From Viscum album (Eukaryota > Streptophyta > Magnoliopsida > Santalales > Viscaceae): a stretch of 64,000 nucleotides of DNA. Below the pieces are notes generated by a model. The model did not search any database, was not told the origin of the DNA, and saw only the letters and a program-made list of their open reading frames with translations. Location of the stretch: the NCBI GenBank assembly GCA_963277665.1, contig OY728157.1, positions 367,674,067 through 367,738,066 of the forward strand, given 5' to 3'. Position 1 is the stretch's first letter. Each line of letters opens with the position of its first letter. Of the stretch, positions 1 to 12,918 are shown piece after piece. Made by a program: the position numbers and the translations under genes.

Positions 1-1151
1 TTTTTCTGACAATGTTCAATTTTTAATGAATAGTGAAAAATACTGCATTTTACATCAAAAATGCCTTTTAATCTAATTTAATTAAATGGTTAGATTATCT
101 ATTTAATTGGTTTTAACGTTAAATTAAAATATATTTTTACCATTTAATCCAATAGTGTTCGTTGGAATTAAATTCACTTGGAATTGGACTTAAACTAGTG
201 TCAATCTTTTGATACTTATTGTTTCATAATAACACGCTATTTTCACTACCAGTGGGAATAAATTATTAAATTAATTAATGCAACTTATATGTTTTCAATT
301 TTTTAAAATAGATATTATTTTTGAATTCGGAATATCAAATATAGATTAGGGTGAAGTTTTGGTTTTTTCTGGAAAACTTCAATTTTGATGAATAGTGAAA
401 CCACTAAGTGGTACTTATAAAAACTGATTTTTCGTTTAAATGATATTTTACCACCTATGTGGTTTGAATTTCAAAAATCCAACATACATGGTTGTTATTA
501 AAAAGTAAAATGTGGTTCAATGGGATTGAAATAATTTTTTGGTGAATAGTTACTTTTATGTTTTTAACCACGATTAGAGTTAATTAGTGTAATTTAAGGT
601 AAGAATAATGTTTTAATTATATGAGGTGAGCTTGAAACATGTCCTAACCATATTGGATGTGTCATGGACGACCAATAAAATCCATGGGTCAAATTGGGGA
701 CCCCATGGGGTCACTTTGGTATTAAAATGACATTAATATCTTTTTATTTAATGTTAAAATAAAAATGACCCAAACATGAGTTGTTTTACTAAAACAATTT
801 TTACATGGGGTTATAAAAGTAATTTTTTTTACTATAAATATTAATTATAAATATAAAAAAAATTCCTACATCATGACATTTTTTTTTATAATTTTTAGAC
901 ATTAAATAAATTAAATTATTTATGACACAATGATGATGCATCGATTACCTCATTATTTAACGATTTAAATAAAATGAAAATATAATGTTACATCTATGAC
1001 ATACACATGTCCAAAACCTATTTTATGGGTGTATTTAGAACCTTTATCACCTTATCCTTGAATTATATCATTGTGGGTCCTTTCAAATCCGAAACTCATT
1101 TTAAAATATAGTAGCATTTCTTTACATTCCAAGAGTGCCCCTCCTCTCCTC

Positions 1152-1160
1152 TTATAAAAG
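1152..1160 (+). promoter_or_regulatory. TATA box of the E1 5' LTR
   Basis: TTATAAAAG follows a CTCCTCTCCTC pyrimidine stretch. The same arrangement occurs at 8189, 38519 and 60955 in the other E-family LTRs, which supports a conserved retrotransposon promoter rather than a chance AT motif. Confidence 0.6.
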
Positions 1161-1514
1161 TTCCCCACCTCTACCTCCTTACCCACACTTCCAAAGCCTT
1201 TTCCTCGGCCAAACCCTGCCCATTTTGTCTCTCAACATCCCTATCTGACTCATAGAAGCCTCACGTTGGGAATAAGTCTTCCCAAGGAATCCTTTGCGCT
1301 CAAATCAAAAAGAGTTACCCGATTTAAAGGTAGTGTCTTATCTTGTGTTCTTATGTTTCATTTTGCTTCTCCATCCCACTAAACTCTTTTTATTAATTTT
1401 TTTTGTAACAACACCAGTATCTTACATATAATAGGATGGTTTCATTAGAAGTATTCGAGCTACACTTACACACACCTACATCTAATGGTTAAAGAACATA
1501 CTATTTCCGTGGAT

Positions 1515-1915
1515 GGCGAATTTCTGTCTCACGAAACGATGATTGTTCAACACTCATATATCACCTTCAAAGGTGTCCATTAAAATTTCACTATATATAT
1601 ATATTATATATAATATGTAATGTTTTACTTAAGATTCTGTATTTTTTATTTATGGAATATTTTTATGGTTACCATTATGAGTAAACGTGATATCTTCATT
1701 TTAGGAAGTGCGGACTACCGCCCCCTCAAAGTGATTTGATTCGTTAATACCATATGTGGTACGTATAAAGGATATATTTAATGATACTATATATGATACT
1801 ATAATATAATTAAAATACTATTATGTATCATCATGTTTTTATTCCATAAAATACAAAATAGAAATGAAAGTAGCGTTCATGCGTACGTACGACTTACCGT
1901 CTCCATGAACGATGC
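1515..1915 (+). repeat. Diverged ~175-190 bp repeats with hairpin-like core (E1 5' LTR)
   Basis: Three related cores are seen at about 1517, 1708 and 1881. The clearest begins GCGTACGTAC at 1881 and continues with CTTACCGTCTCC. It is enclosed by a perfect 8-bp inverted repeat, CGTTCATG (1874-1881) and CATGAACG (1904-1911). The first core lies about 365 bp downstream of the TATA box, matching the roughly 350 bp spacing in the other E LTRs. Confidence 0.5.
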
Positions 1916-3746
1916 ATTTCATTTCTTACCTCTAAACATTGTGTAATATTATAAATGCATGTATATACTGGATATATATGATATATATGATATATACATC
2001 ATGATTATAACTCTGGATATAATGGATACATGAACAACTTGTAATTATAAAGAGCATATTTTGACTCAAGTACTAATGATCGTTAAAACAGCTATTATTA
2101 ACTAAAATAATTACATAGTGTTCATGACATGGTAATAAGTGCTAGAAAAGGAATAATGAACTTGAAAAAGGTTCTTAATCAAGTAGAAATTAACTCAAGT
2201 TTATTATTCAGGAGATTAATGAACGATCAAGTCAAGTCGGATACGTGGTATGGGACTTCGTCTCAATCTCCTTTCATTGAGGCATATTTTGTTTTATACA
2301 CAACCATCTTTTATACAGTGTATAAACCCCTTTGACTTTTACGTTTATTCAAAAAGAAAATTTTTTATACAAAGATTTTCCTAAAGGACAAAAGGGAATG
2401 TTTTTTTGTCGTATGTATGTGGAGAAAATGACTTCTCTGCCGCCGTGACCATTATTTGAGTTTCAGATTCCTCTACAAGCCATAGTTTTTTTTAAGAAAA
2501 ATAAATACCATGTTTTAATTTTCTTTTATTTTGGTATTGAAAATGGTTTTCATAATGTTTTTATATCAATGTGTTGTATTGATATCTTATTATTGAAAGG
2601 TGGAAATGTTATGTTTCCTTTATGCATGTTTTATGTGATGCGATTATGTTGTGGTTCTTGGGCATTATTATGAAGACGGGTGGTTCCGTGATAAACTAAG
2701 GGTTGGTGAGCCCGATATAGCTCTCTAATGCATTGGGTAACGCGAAGGAGTGAAATGTTAAGGTTTCTCTGAAGATATTTTGGGAATATACTGTGATAGG
2801 TATTCCAAATGTAACCATGAGGGTTACTTCCTATGTAAGAATGTTATGAATGCCTCAAGTTACCTTTATGTATTATGATTTCTATGATTTATTCATGATT
2901 TGATGATGTATTTTAAAGTGCCAATGTTTCATGGGTAATGTATGATTTCATTCTTATGTATATAAGAAATCATGTTTCCTTTCCATATTTTTATAACCCT
3001 TACTGAGCTTTTTATGCTCATCCCACGTTTTTGAAATGGTTTTCACAGGTCATAGGAAAGGTACATGATATGATGATAGTGTCAAGGAAGTGTCAAGAAA
3101 GAATCCATGTTTTATTTTAAATATGTTTCCATTGATGGGAACAATGAATACTATCTTTTATGTAACCACTTTGTTTAAATGTGGAATGTAATACATGTTT
3201 TATGATATAATTCTCCAAAACTCTTAACCTGAAAAGATCACCAATGTGAATTATTCATTTAATTCAATTTTAAGTAAGGTTTAAGGTCGGGGCCTTATAT
3301 TTTATTTGACCAGTATAATATAGATGATTATGTTTTTTATGGTATTATTTACTCCTCTCATATTCCTTCCATAAAGTGTTCATGTTTATTATTTGTAAAG
3401 GCATGTGTTTTAAATTATTCACCATGCCTAATGTTTATTTTTTCTTCTGTTGTATTTCTAACCCTTACTGAGCATTTGAGCTCCCCCCTTTCTCATGTTT
3501 TATTTTCCTAGGATTCCAAGAACTGTGTTATAACAATAATCAGGGTTAATCTAGGGGATTAATAGCGTTCTCAAAGGAACATTTATGTTGTGTTTTATTT
3601 TCTAAGGTGTAACGTAACATTCATTTATGTAATATATTTCCCAAGACTACAAAATTGTTCATTATTTCGATACTTTATTTCTTGTAATCATTCCAATGTT
3701 ATGTAATAATGCTCTGACTCTGGGTAACTGGGGTTGGGGCGTTAAA

Positions 3747-3762
3747 TTAGGTATTAGATGGT
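3747..3762 (+). other. Primer binding site-like sequence of E1
   Basis: Directly after the LTR end the sequence reads TTAGGTATTAGATGG. This is a degenerate form of the plant initiator-Met complement TGGTATCAGAGC. The corresponding position in E2 (41287) is less degenerate, TTGTATCAGAAG. Confidence 0.55.
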
Positions 3763-4499
3763 GTTTAGTAAAAACATGGAAACTAGATTTAGATAAACTC
3801 TGATTAGAGAACATTACCCTATGATAGAATTTTAGGATTAGTTTAGAATAACATCTTAATTTTTGTTAATGTAGAGATTTGGTGCTTCTTCAAAACAATA
3901 CATCTCTTTTTGGATACGAGCCGGTAGAGGCGGCTTTATCACATATGTTCCTAGGAGTGAAAAATCTGACAAGAAGTTTTGGGCTTGACCCGAGGTATCC
4001 TGTTACATGACAACTGGACTTGCTAAACTCTTGGTTAGGAAACTCCCAGGGGATATACATAGGATAATTTATATTTTATTTACAATCCATTATGAAGGAT
4101 TTAGGAGTAAATACTTCCTCAAAGAAAATATTTTATGATTATAGATTATATGCATAAACTTTTCAACATACATCATGTATTTTACATGTTTGGAATTATG
4201 CATTGTGATTCATAAACTATCATACCTTATAAAATTGTTTAGAAACGGTCCCCAGTATAAGGAATGTGAACTCCAACAATACGCATGATCCAAATATTAT
4301 GAAGGATCATATCTTTCATGGTATTAAGCCATCATTTAGAAGGGAAATAGTCTCCCATGTATATTCATCATATGAATAAATAATATCACGTGTTAATAAG
4401 ATACGTACGGAATTCTATGAGTCATATTCCTTTTAAGGGAAGCAAGACAATAAAAGGAAATAAGAGGGAATGATAGATAAAGGAAAGAGGGGAAAGAAG

Positions 4500-4620
4500 G
4501 ATTTTCCTAGATGTGATAAGTGGGGAAATAATCACCTCTGTAAATTCTTGAAAGGAATGTGAGTTTGTTTTATGTTTGGAGAAAAAGTAAACCATGTACA
4601 TGATTTCATGGGTAATAAAA
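4500..4620 (+). pseudogene. Decayed gag zinc-knuckle segment of E1
   Basis: Translation from 4500 gives FPRCDKWGNNHLCKFLKGM, then a TGA, then VCFMFGEKVNHVHDF. The spacing and surrounding residues match the better preserved double zinc knuckle of E2 (41995-42110, CRKCGRRHLGKC). Several cysteines are lost here, including Cys to Trp in the first knuckle. Gag nucleocapsid knuckles bind the element's RNA during packaging; this copy cannot be functional because of the stop and the lost metal ligands. The assignment rests mainly on comparison with E2. Confidence 0.5.
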
Positions 4621-5419
4621 AGGTTTAAAATGTGAAATGCTTCATCTAAAAAGAGTTGGGAAACTACACAAATCATTGTCCAAATCATTAGGGTATTCCC
4701 CCAATGATGCAATTGGTTAATAATAAATTTGTGATACAACCACAGATGAAGATGAATGACTAGTGATTTTATGTTGTTATTAGAGAAATATTTCATTTGA
4801 TTGTTGTATCAACGATGTACTGGTTATATGAATTTTGAAAATAAATAAGGATTATACTGCAGTACTATTTCATTAAGGACGTGTGATTGTGTGGAACCAT
4901 GAAAAGTGACTCAATAGTAGGTTAAATGTTTTGGAATATATATGGTTGAGAGAAAGATAAATCATATTATAGTTCTGATACTGAGGTAGTGAATTTAGAA
5001 TAATATATGATTGATTTGGATAAATTATATTGGATATTCTACATTACATTGAAACTGATTAATGATTTTTATATTCCATCATTGTTGGAGGATACAAAAT
5101 TTTTGGATAGAAGGAGTATATCTAGTATTTTATAAGGAATAAGGGAGAATGAATGTAATAAATAAGGTTTTTTTGTAATTTAGGGTGTTATAGTGTTTTA
5201 AAATAATATATGATAAAGGTATTCACATGTTATAGTGTGGAAAAAAAGATCTTCATTTTTTTCCTTATAAATTTTGGACTGTGAATTTAAATAGAAGTAT
5301 TTTGGGAATGTCTAAAGGTTGGAATCAATTAATTTTGACATTGGATAATATTTTTAAGGTTAAATCATTTCTTTATATTATTTTTTGGATTGTTATAAAA
5401 GTGACAACCCAGAGGTTGG

Positions 5420-5512
5420 GTGACAACCCGTCATGTTCGATAAGGCCATGAGACTTAAAACCGCAAACGAAGGGTGACAAGGGTGCATCACCTACCATTG
5501 GCCTACATGATG
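5420..5512 (-). other. tRNA-like sequence, antisense, in the E1 interior
   Basis: On the minus strand an A-box-like GTAGGCCAATGGTAGG is followed by a B-box-like GGTTTTAAGTC. It aligns by eye with the better preserved copy in E2 (42622-42700). The acceptor stem is not recognisable. It is most likely a tRNA-derived fragment or SINE head already present in the common ancestor of E1 and E2, not a functional tRNA gene. Confidence 0.4.
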
Positions 5513-6100
5513 TAAAGGTTTCGATAATGTATTTTTTTTAAATAGTATGACAAGTGAATTATAAATTTTTTATTTTTTGATCCCTATAATATTATGTAAA
5601 ATAGAATATTTTTGAATTCTTTTATCTTTTGGAGTGAAATATTAGTGTGTGGTAGGAATTAGTTAAAGGATGAAATGCTAAATGTCAAGTATATTTTTTC
5701 CCCATATTCGATGAATTAATTAGTTCTAAATCTTTAGGGAAGGGATATAAAAACCAAAAATGTGTTTCCATAATACAATATGTTTTGTTGAACTGATTAT
5801 ACATCATCTTAGATTAATGGCTTTGAGGACCTCAATTTTACACTTGTTTGTGATTGATGACCTCAATCACTCCCTATAAATATTTTTGTTTTTTCTCCAA
5901 TTATGAGTCTCCAATTTCTACCAATGTTATGATAATCGATATAATAATTTGGTGGTGAATTTTTCATTTACCATTCCCTCTAATTAAGACTAAATTTTAT
6001 TAACCCGATGGCCGATGTGGATTTTCCACAAAGGTATTTTTTGTATTTTAAACATTTATTTTCGAAAACAAATTTAAAATTGTGAGGAGTAAATTTATTT

Positions 6101-6113
6101 TAGGAGGGGATAA
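6101..6113 (+). other. Polypurine tract of E1
   Basis: TAGGAGGGGATAA lies immediately upstream of the 3' LTR start (GGTAACACCCC). It is in the right place and of the right composition for the plus-strand primer. One base in the tract is a pyrimidine besides the leading T. Confidence 0.6.
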
Positions 6114-8188
6114 GGTAACACCCCATGATTTTATAGTATGTTATCTCATTAAAGTAATTCAATAGCTTGCGCTACACGCAACACTAAGTTTGAACGCACC
6201 ACAACTTATCAAATAGGCCATTCAAAAAAAGGTTATGAATAATATTATATACATTTTTAAATTTATATATATATCCTATATGATTATAACACACATATTA
6301 TTTTTTTATTAGACATAATATATGATCAAAATCAATTTTTTAGATAAAGGAAGTATTTTTCAAAAATGCAATTTTACCACCTACTAAGGGTGATTTTTAT
6401 AATGCAATACCTGAAAATTTTATATTAAATTTGACTAAATAAACTTCTTATTTACAGTGGGACATAAAAATTTAGTTTGGAAAAAAATTGGTACATTTCT
6501 GATAACTTTCATTTTTTCATGAATAGTGAAAATACTATGTTTTAATTGAAAATAACTTTTTTAATAGAAATAATTTATATTGTTAAATTATGCATTTGAA
6601 TGGTTTTTAAGAATAATTAGATTATATTTTTATTATTTAATACAATTTAGGTCATTATAAACAATTTCAAATTTAAATTTTACATAAACACATGTAAATC
6701 ATTGGATATTTTTTACTTTTAAGAAACCGGCTTTTTGGTTTTGACAACATGAATTAATTTTAAATTAATAAATGAAACTACTTTGTTTTTAAATTGTTAA
6801 AATAGACATCATTTTTAAATTTTGAATAACAAAATTACCTTATGGTGATTTGTTTTTGTATTTTTCTAAAAATATTCAATTTGTTATGAATAGTGAAAAA
6901 CACTACGTTATTATTAAAAACCAAATTTTTATTTTATTTTTATTTTATTTTTTAAAATTTAATTATATGTAAAAATAGATATATAACACCAATATAAGTT
7001 CAATTTAATTCATCGGAGTCATTTTATAATAAAATTGGATTAATCAAATTTTGTTGAGCTTTTTAATGTTTTTTACCCACCTTCTAAGAGGATTTGAAAA
7101 TTTTGCTAAAATGTAATTTTACCTCATCTGTGAGTTGAATTTAAAAAAACTGATAGATAGAGTTGAAATCAGTAAGTTAAATGTGGTACAATATGATGAA
7201 AATAATTTTTGGTGAACAGATACTTTTGACTTTTATTTACCACGGTTAGAAAAAAAATAGGGAAATTAATGGTCAAAATGATATTATAATTACAGTAAAA
7301 CATGTCCAAATTATATTGGATATGTTTAATTCGACCAAAAACAAACTTAGGAATATAATAAGATCATTTAGGTTCACTTTGAATAGATTATGAAATTTAT
7401 TATTATTTGATTTAAAGAAGAGATATAGATGATAATTTCAAACCTTAATAACTAATCCATTTTTAATATAGGGTTACACACAATATAAACTAAACTATAA
7501 ATATTCATTAGAAATATAAAAATATTTCCTACATAATGGTATTTTATTTATTATTTTTATACATTATTTGATTTATTTTATTTTTGACACAATGAGGATG
7601 CAGTAATTACATTATTAATGATATAATCAAATAAATGGTATTATAAATATTAAAATAAATATAATTTCAATGTTTTTTTGACATCCACGAATTTACTAGG
7701 TGAATATGACATTTTAGGGTGGATTTAATGAATTTTTTCGAAGTAATAAAGTTTTTATGACCTTCACAAAAACAAAATACTAAATATTGTCAAAATTGAC
7801 ATAAATTAATTTTTAAAACAAATACTATATTATTGGTTGATATAATATTCCCAAAAATATAAGGATCATCCAAATGAATTAAATAATATTATATATATCA
7901 TTAATGAACCACTTGAGGTTCTCTCAGATGTTTAGAGTATTTTTATTAACTATATAGTGTAAGAATACAAGAAGACACATGAAAAGTTAAAATATTTAAC
8001 TAAGAGTTAAATCTAAAATATACGGTTAAAATATTAACATAAACTTGTATAAACACTATTTTTTTAGATTATTTCGACCCATAACCACGAAAGGCTCAAT
8101 ATAAATTCATTTTTAGCCATTATAAACCGAATATGATTGTATAATAAATAAATACTTTAATATTTTCTTAAAGTGACCCTCACCCCTC

Positions 8189-8198
8189 TTATAAAAGG
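8189..8198 (+). promoter_or_regulatory. TATA box of the E1 3' LTR
   Basis: TTATAAAAGG directly follows CACCCCTC. This TATA block is almost identical in the E2 5' LTR at 38519-38528. Confidence 0.6.
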
Positions 8199-8534
8199 GC
8201 ACTAACCTTCTCTCAGAATAACACCTCAAAATCCATTTAGCTCAGACAAACCCTACCCAAATATCCTCCCAACATCCCTCAAATCATCCTCTAGTGCATA
8301 CTTTGATCACAAATCCTTCCTAAATATCTCTTTTGATCATCTCAAAAGGAAACACCCGAAGAAGAGATAATAATTTCACCACCCTCTTTCATGTTCTTTT
8401 CTTCTTCCACATCCTCTTTCATTGTTGTTTCCCTACCAAAACAATAACTACAGTACTTATTAAATAGTGTGATTTTATTATAAATATGGTAAAACCATAT
8501 TTGTTTTTTATCCATCCTATAAATGAAAAAGTCA

Positions 8535-8975
8535 CCATTCGTGCGTATGTATGACTTACCGTCTCCTCGTTGTGGTGTAGTTTGTTATTCAAAAAATTCA
8601 TTATTTGGATGGTTATAGTAATGAGTATGAATGATTTATATAATAAATATAACATGATTATTATTCTGTATATATGATATTTCATCCAATTAAAAATTAT
8701 TTCACCATCAATATAATGATATTTTCGCTCGTTCATATGTACGGATTACCATCTCCACGATGCGATGAAATTTATTTACACGTTCACCATTCAACGATGA
8801 TTATAAAAATATATATTATTAATAAGTATGTATTATATGACATAATAAGGATAATTTATATATATATATATGTAAATAAATATATCTTATTCATTTACTT
8901 ATGTTCAATACAATGTGAAAATGGAAACAACATTTACGCGTACGTACATCATGTCGTCTCCATAAATGGTGTTTT
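8535..8975 (+). repeat. ~195 bp repeats with hairpin-like core (E1 3' LTR)
   Basis: Three cores start at 8543 (GCGTATGTAT), 8736 (TATGTACGGATTACC) and 8938 (GCGTACGTAC), each followed by a TCTCC block. The spacing is 193 and 202 bp. The third is flanked by CATTTA and TAAATG, a 6-bp inverted repeat; the second by TCGT and ACGA. Confidence 0.55.
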
Positions 8976-10593
8976 CTATTCAATTTATATATCTTTTATT
9001 CATATTTATATTCTATATTTATAAGATATATAAATAATGTTTTTTATTCTGGAATTATTTAAATCATGATCTAAGTGTTACGATCAATAATAACAAGATA
9101 AAATGCATACGATAAAAAAGAGATTATTACCCAAAATGTTAATTTAACAAGGAAATAATTATTAAATGAGTTTTATAAAGTCATAAATGAATCATAAATT
9201 AAGTAATAAATATGAATATGGTTCTGGTATAATTTAATAAAATACTATGGTCATTATACATGAGGTTAAAGATACCCTCGATCAAAGGAAAGTGCAATGT
9301 AAGGGTTAATTTCTCAGTCTATTTATTATTCGAGGCTGTTTTTACGTGAGTATCTAGTGGGACATATTTATTACCCATTACATATTTAATAATACTATTT
9401 TGAAAGAGATTATTTTTAATGGAATCTTTTACTAAAACATCATTTTAAATGCTTTAATGATTTATTATTCTAAACATTTCTCATTAATGTTCATGTTGTC
9501 AAAATGGTTTTAATGATTTATTTATATAGACATTAATATTTTCAAATACTAATTCCCTTCAAATGTTTCCAAGTGGTATGGGACACTTTGATTAAAAATA
9601 TTTTTTTAAATTAATTACTTTATTAATTATATACCTTTTAAATTATTTCATGATAAATGGATATCTCTCTCAAAGTGTTTTACAAATCATTTTCATCTAT
9701 GTCAACATCCTTTCATATATTTTAAACATGTTTGAAGTTAATTTATTATGATAGAAATTTTCTATATTGTATTGAAGGGTTTCTGATATGTTTTGACTAT
9801 GGATGTTTTATTTTATTTTCTATTCCTAGTTTATGGTCATAGTATTGACATTACCTATGTTAGTTCTCATACAAATTTTTATGTTATACTTCATCCTTTT
9901 CATATGAGGAATGTACTGGGCATAATATGTGATGGGGGGAGCCCGTTATCGCTCCTCGATGCATCGTTATGTCTCATGGGACAATTATTCATGGAATTGG
10001 CCGAGGCCTTTCCCAATTTTGATATACGTATTTGGCCAAGACCTTAATTATTTTTAGACATATTGGTCGATTCCTTTATATAATGTTTCAGAATGTCAGG
10101 CATTATACATTCCCTCATTATGAAAATAATATTGATGGTTCATGAGGTTATTCGACTTGTAGAATACTCAAGATTTTGTTTTATTATGGCATTATTTACT
10201 CACCTTATATTCCAGCCATAATTTTTTCATGTTTTTTATTTGTAAAGGTGTGTGTCTTAAATTATTCATCATGACTAATGTTTATGTTATCTTCCGCTGT
10301 ATTTCTTACCCATACTAAGAATTTGAGCTCACCACATTCTTATGTTTTATATTCCCAGAATTCTGAGAAGTGTGTAATGATTAATAAGAAGGGTTAAGCT
10401 AGGGGATTAATGGAATTATCAAAGGATCATTAATGTTGTGTTTTATTTTCTAAGGTGTAATGTAACATTCATATATGCAATCTATTTTCCAAGACTACCA
10501 AACTATTCATTCTTTTGGGACCCGATTCCTTGAAATCTGCTAATGTATTGTAATAAATCACCAACATTGGGTAACTAGGGTTATGTCATTACA

Positions 10594-12913
10594 TAAGAAA
10601 GGGAAATATTTTATTATTATAGGTCCATGGCCTTATTAATTAATTTATTCCACTACCCTATGGTATAAAATATGGGCAAAAACTATTGGATGGTTTCTGG
10701 TTTTGAAAATATTATTGTGTAGTGTCGAAAACCAAACTAATATGGAAATCCCTCCCCCATCCTATATAAACCCACCGATGCTCTAATTTCACTTCACTAA
10801 AACTTTTTTAAGCACATACACACTCTTTAACCTAACCAATGTTAATTTTTTTATTAAAGAGAAAGCACTTTTAAGGAAATCTCACTCTCCTATTTTTATC
10901 AAGAACTTCATTTATGATATAATCATTTGATTTCCATATTCATAAGATGGAATAAATTATTATATATCCCCAATAAATTCCATTGGATTTTTAAAAGATG
11001 GTATCCCATTCACTCTCATTTATCCCTCTTATGAACCATTATCTACACATGTTACAATGACTAACTTTTGTAAGGAATCTTCCACTCACTTCTTTTATCA
11101 AGAATTAAATTTATGATTGGTCTTCTAACTTCCTTTTTCATATATTGGGATATGTTTTTAAATACCCCTCTCACTATTAATTTCATTTATAAATGATAAT
11201 AAACCCCTTTCTCTCCCATAAATCCATTTTATAAATTTCAATAGGACGTCGTTCTGCTGGTGAAATTTCCCCATGATTTTTCGTGACAAAATCATCATGC
11301 GGTGAATACCATACCCATTTCACTATCCAGTGTACCCTCCATCATTAAGAGATAATTTATAATTAGGAACTTAAATATATTTATTCCAAATTCTTAGATC
11401 TTGTGATTAATTATGATGTCGAATGAAACCATGTTATATGATCTTTATGGAACACTTAAATATGAGAATGAAATAATTATTAGGGGTTCACCTAGATAGA
11501 TATCCAATACATTGGGTAATGGTTAGTATCATGATATGTCATGTTAGTATACTGGATTTACCTAATACATTTATTGTACTTTTCCATCACGGGTTCTTGT
11601 TTTATTGAGCACTGACCAATTTATGATGTAATGTTTTATGGTGTTTCCACATTTTCCATTTTATGATTATAATTCTATATCACACCTTATTATTCATGTT
11701 CCTTTATTGCTAGTTTATATTCCTTCCCAAACATGTATTATTAATCTCATGTTATTCCATGTTTATTCTCTTACTTGGATTTCTATTTCAGCCCTCTCTT
11801 AAGTATATCCCCAGGATATCCCATGAATATAATATCCATTCTCTTTATTACGCACATAAACATGATTAATAACATTAAACTGCACTTAAGACAACTCTAA
11901 GGATCAATAAGACTAGTGTCTTTAGAAATAAGTAACATTACATAACAACATAGAACATAAAACAAAACACATTTATTGAAAACTACTTTTACATGACCAC
12001 AACATTCCTTCGTACTTAGCATTGCATGTGATAAACTGAGAAGATTCCTAAGAAAATTGTTATCTATACATCCTAGTAAAGGAGTATAAAAGTCATAAAA
12101 TGAATAATGTATTATATTTTAAGAAATAGGTATATCAATGAAGTGCAAGAGAAAATTGAACATAAAGGAATGATATAACATGATTATCATTACATGGAAA
12201 TGGGGAAACAACATTTCAGATTATATTAGCATGAGGCAAGGCTACTTGCATATAGAGAATGAGTAAACCGCAATTGAACATGAATTTCAGTGGTTAAAAC
12301 CTCATTTCACCTGATGTATCATAATACTAGTCTTTACCCAAATCACTGTAGTGTTATTAAGGCGCACCCTTCATAATCATTTTGTTTCATGCATAAGTGT
12401 GCCACATTGATCATATAACATGGATTGAATAAACATCATCATTTATTCCATGATAATTAAATTCAGAACACACATGTGAAACAATATAATCAATATGTAA
12501 ATATTCATAAAGGTGAATACCCTTGATATATTAATGGACATGGAATTCACTACACAATGATTCTAGATTGGAAAATCACCATGCAATTTCAACAACATAA
12601 CGACATGCCATAATAATTCCTAAAAACAGTTAATGAGAGAGAAAGTGTTATCTCACCCAATATTCCTAAAATTTACCATAAGTTGGGTCATATAGAGAAA
12701 TTTCCCAATATATGTAATGGAATTTAGATGCATAATATAAAATAATTTCATGAATATAAATGAGAAGAGAGAAATTCGTTATGGAATTTTGGTATGGTAA
12801 ATGGTGTACATGGAAGGCATTAATGTGAGTGAAAGGTGTATCTCAACATTCAAAACTAATGAGAGAAGTATATGGGAGGTTAGAAATTATACCTCATAAT
12901 TTTTAATTGAAAA
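10594..12913. other. AT-rich interval between E1 and E2, no gene seen
   Basis: No convincing coding sequence. A TATA-like CCTATATAAACCC occurs at about 10773, and TCCAATACATTGGGTAATG at about 11499 resembles the block CTAATGCATTGGGTAACG in the E1 5' LTR. This suggests an old, strongly diverged LTR of a related family. I could not define ends, primer site or polypurine tract. Confidence 0.35.
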
Positions 12914-12918
12914 TAAAT
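12914..12918. other. Left target-site duplication of E2 (TAAAT)
   Basis: TAAAT immediately precedes the LTR start TGTAACACCCC at 12919. The same five bases follow the other end of the element at 63712-63716. Five bases is the usual duplication length for Ty3/gypsy elements. Chance identity in AT-rich DNA is possible, but the position is exact at both ends. Confidence 0.7.

Larger units (their letters stand above)
1..3746 (+). repeat. E1 5' LTR, left end outside the window
   Basis: Long AT-rich LTR of family E. Position 1 corresponds to about 375 bases into the E1 3' LTR (both carry a TGAATAGTG motif, at 28 and 6519). A TATA-like TTATAAAAG lies at 1152-1160 after a C/T-rich stretch. The end, GGGGCGTTAAA at about 3736-3746, matches the degenerate GTTACA ends of the other E LTRs and is followed by a primer-site-like sequence. 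Roughly 2000-3300 does not align well by eye with the E1 3' LTR, so this copy seems mosaic. The 68-codon frame at 2129-2335 resembles nothing and is probably chance. Confidence 0.72.
3747..6113 (+). mobile_element. E1 internal region, non-autonomous
   Basis: A 2.37 kb interior between the two E1 LTRs. Its first 330 bases align by eye with the start of the E2 interior. It holds a decayed gag zinc-knuckle segment (about 4500-4620) and an antisense tRNA-like segment (about 5420-5512). It ends in a purine tract. No protease, reverse transcriptase, RNase H or integrase motif is visible on either strand. The long antisense frame at 4422-4796 is a shadow over the knuckle remnant. Confidence 0.65.
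6114..10593 (+). repeat. E1 3' LTR
   Basis: A 4480 bp LTR starting GGTAACACCCC (usual start TGTAACACCCC) and ending TCATTACA at 10593. It shares with the E2 LTRs the opening block with AATAGCTTGCGCTAC, the TGAATAGTG blocks, the TATA region, the hairpin-core repeats and a terminal block with TACTRAG...TTGAGCTC. No coding sequence is recognised. The frames at 8419-8736, 8674-9024 and 9793-10047 are AT-rich chance frames inside the LTR. Confidence 0.78.

Noticed and set aside
4422..4796. 124-codon minus-strand frame in the E1 interior
   Set aside because: It is antisense to the gag zinc-knuckle remnant, AT-rich, has no recognisable motif, and E2 has no matching frame.
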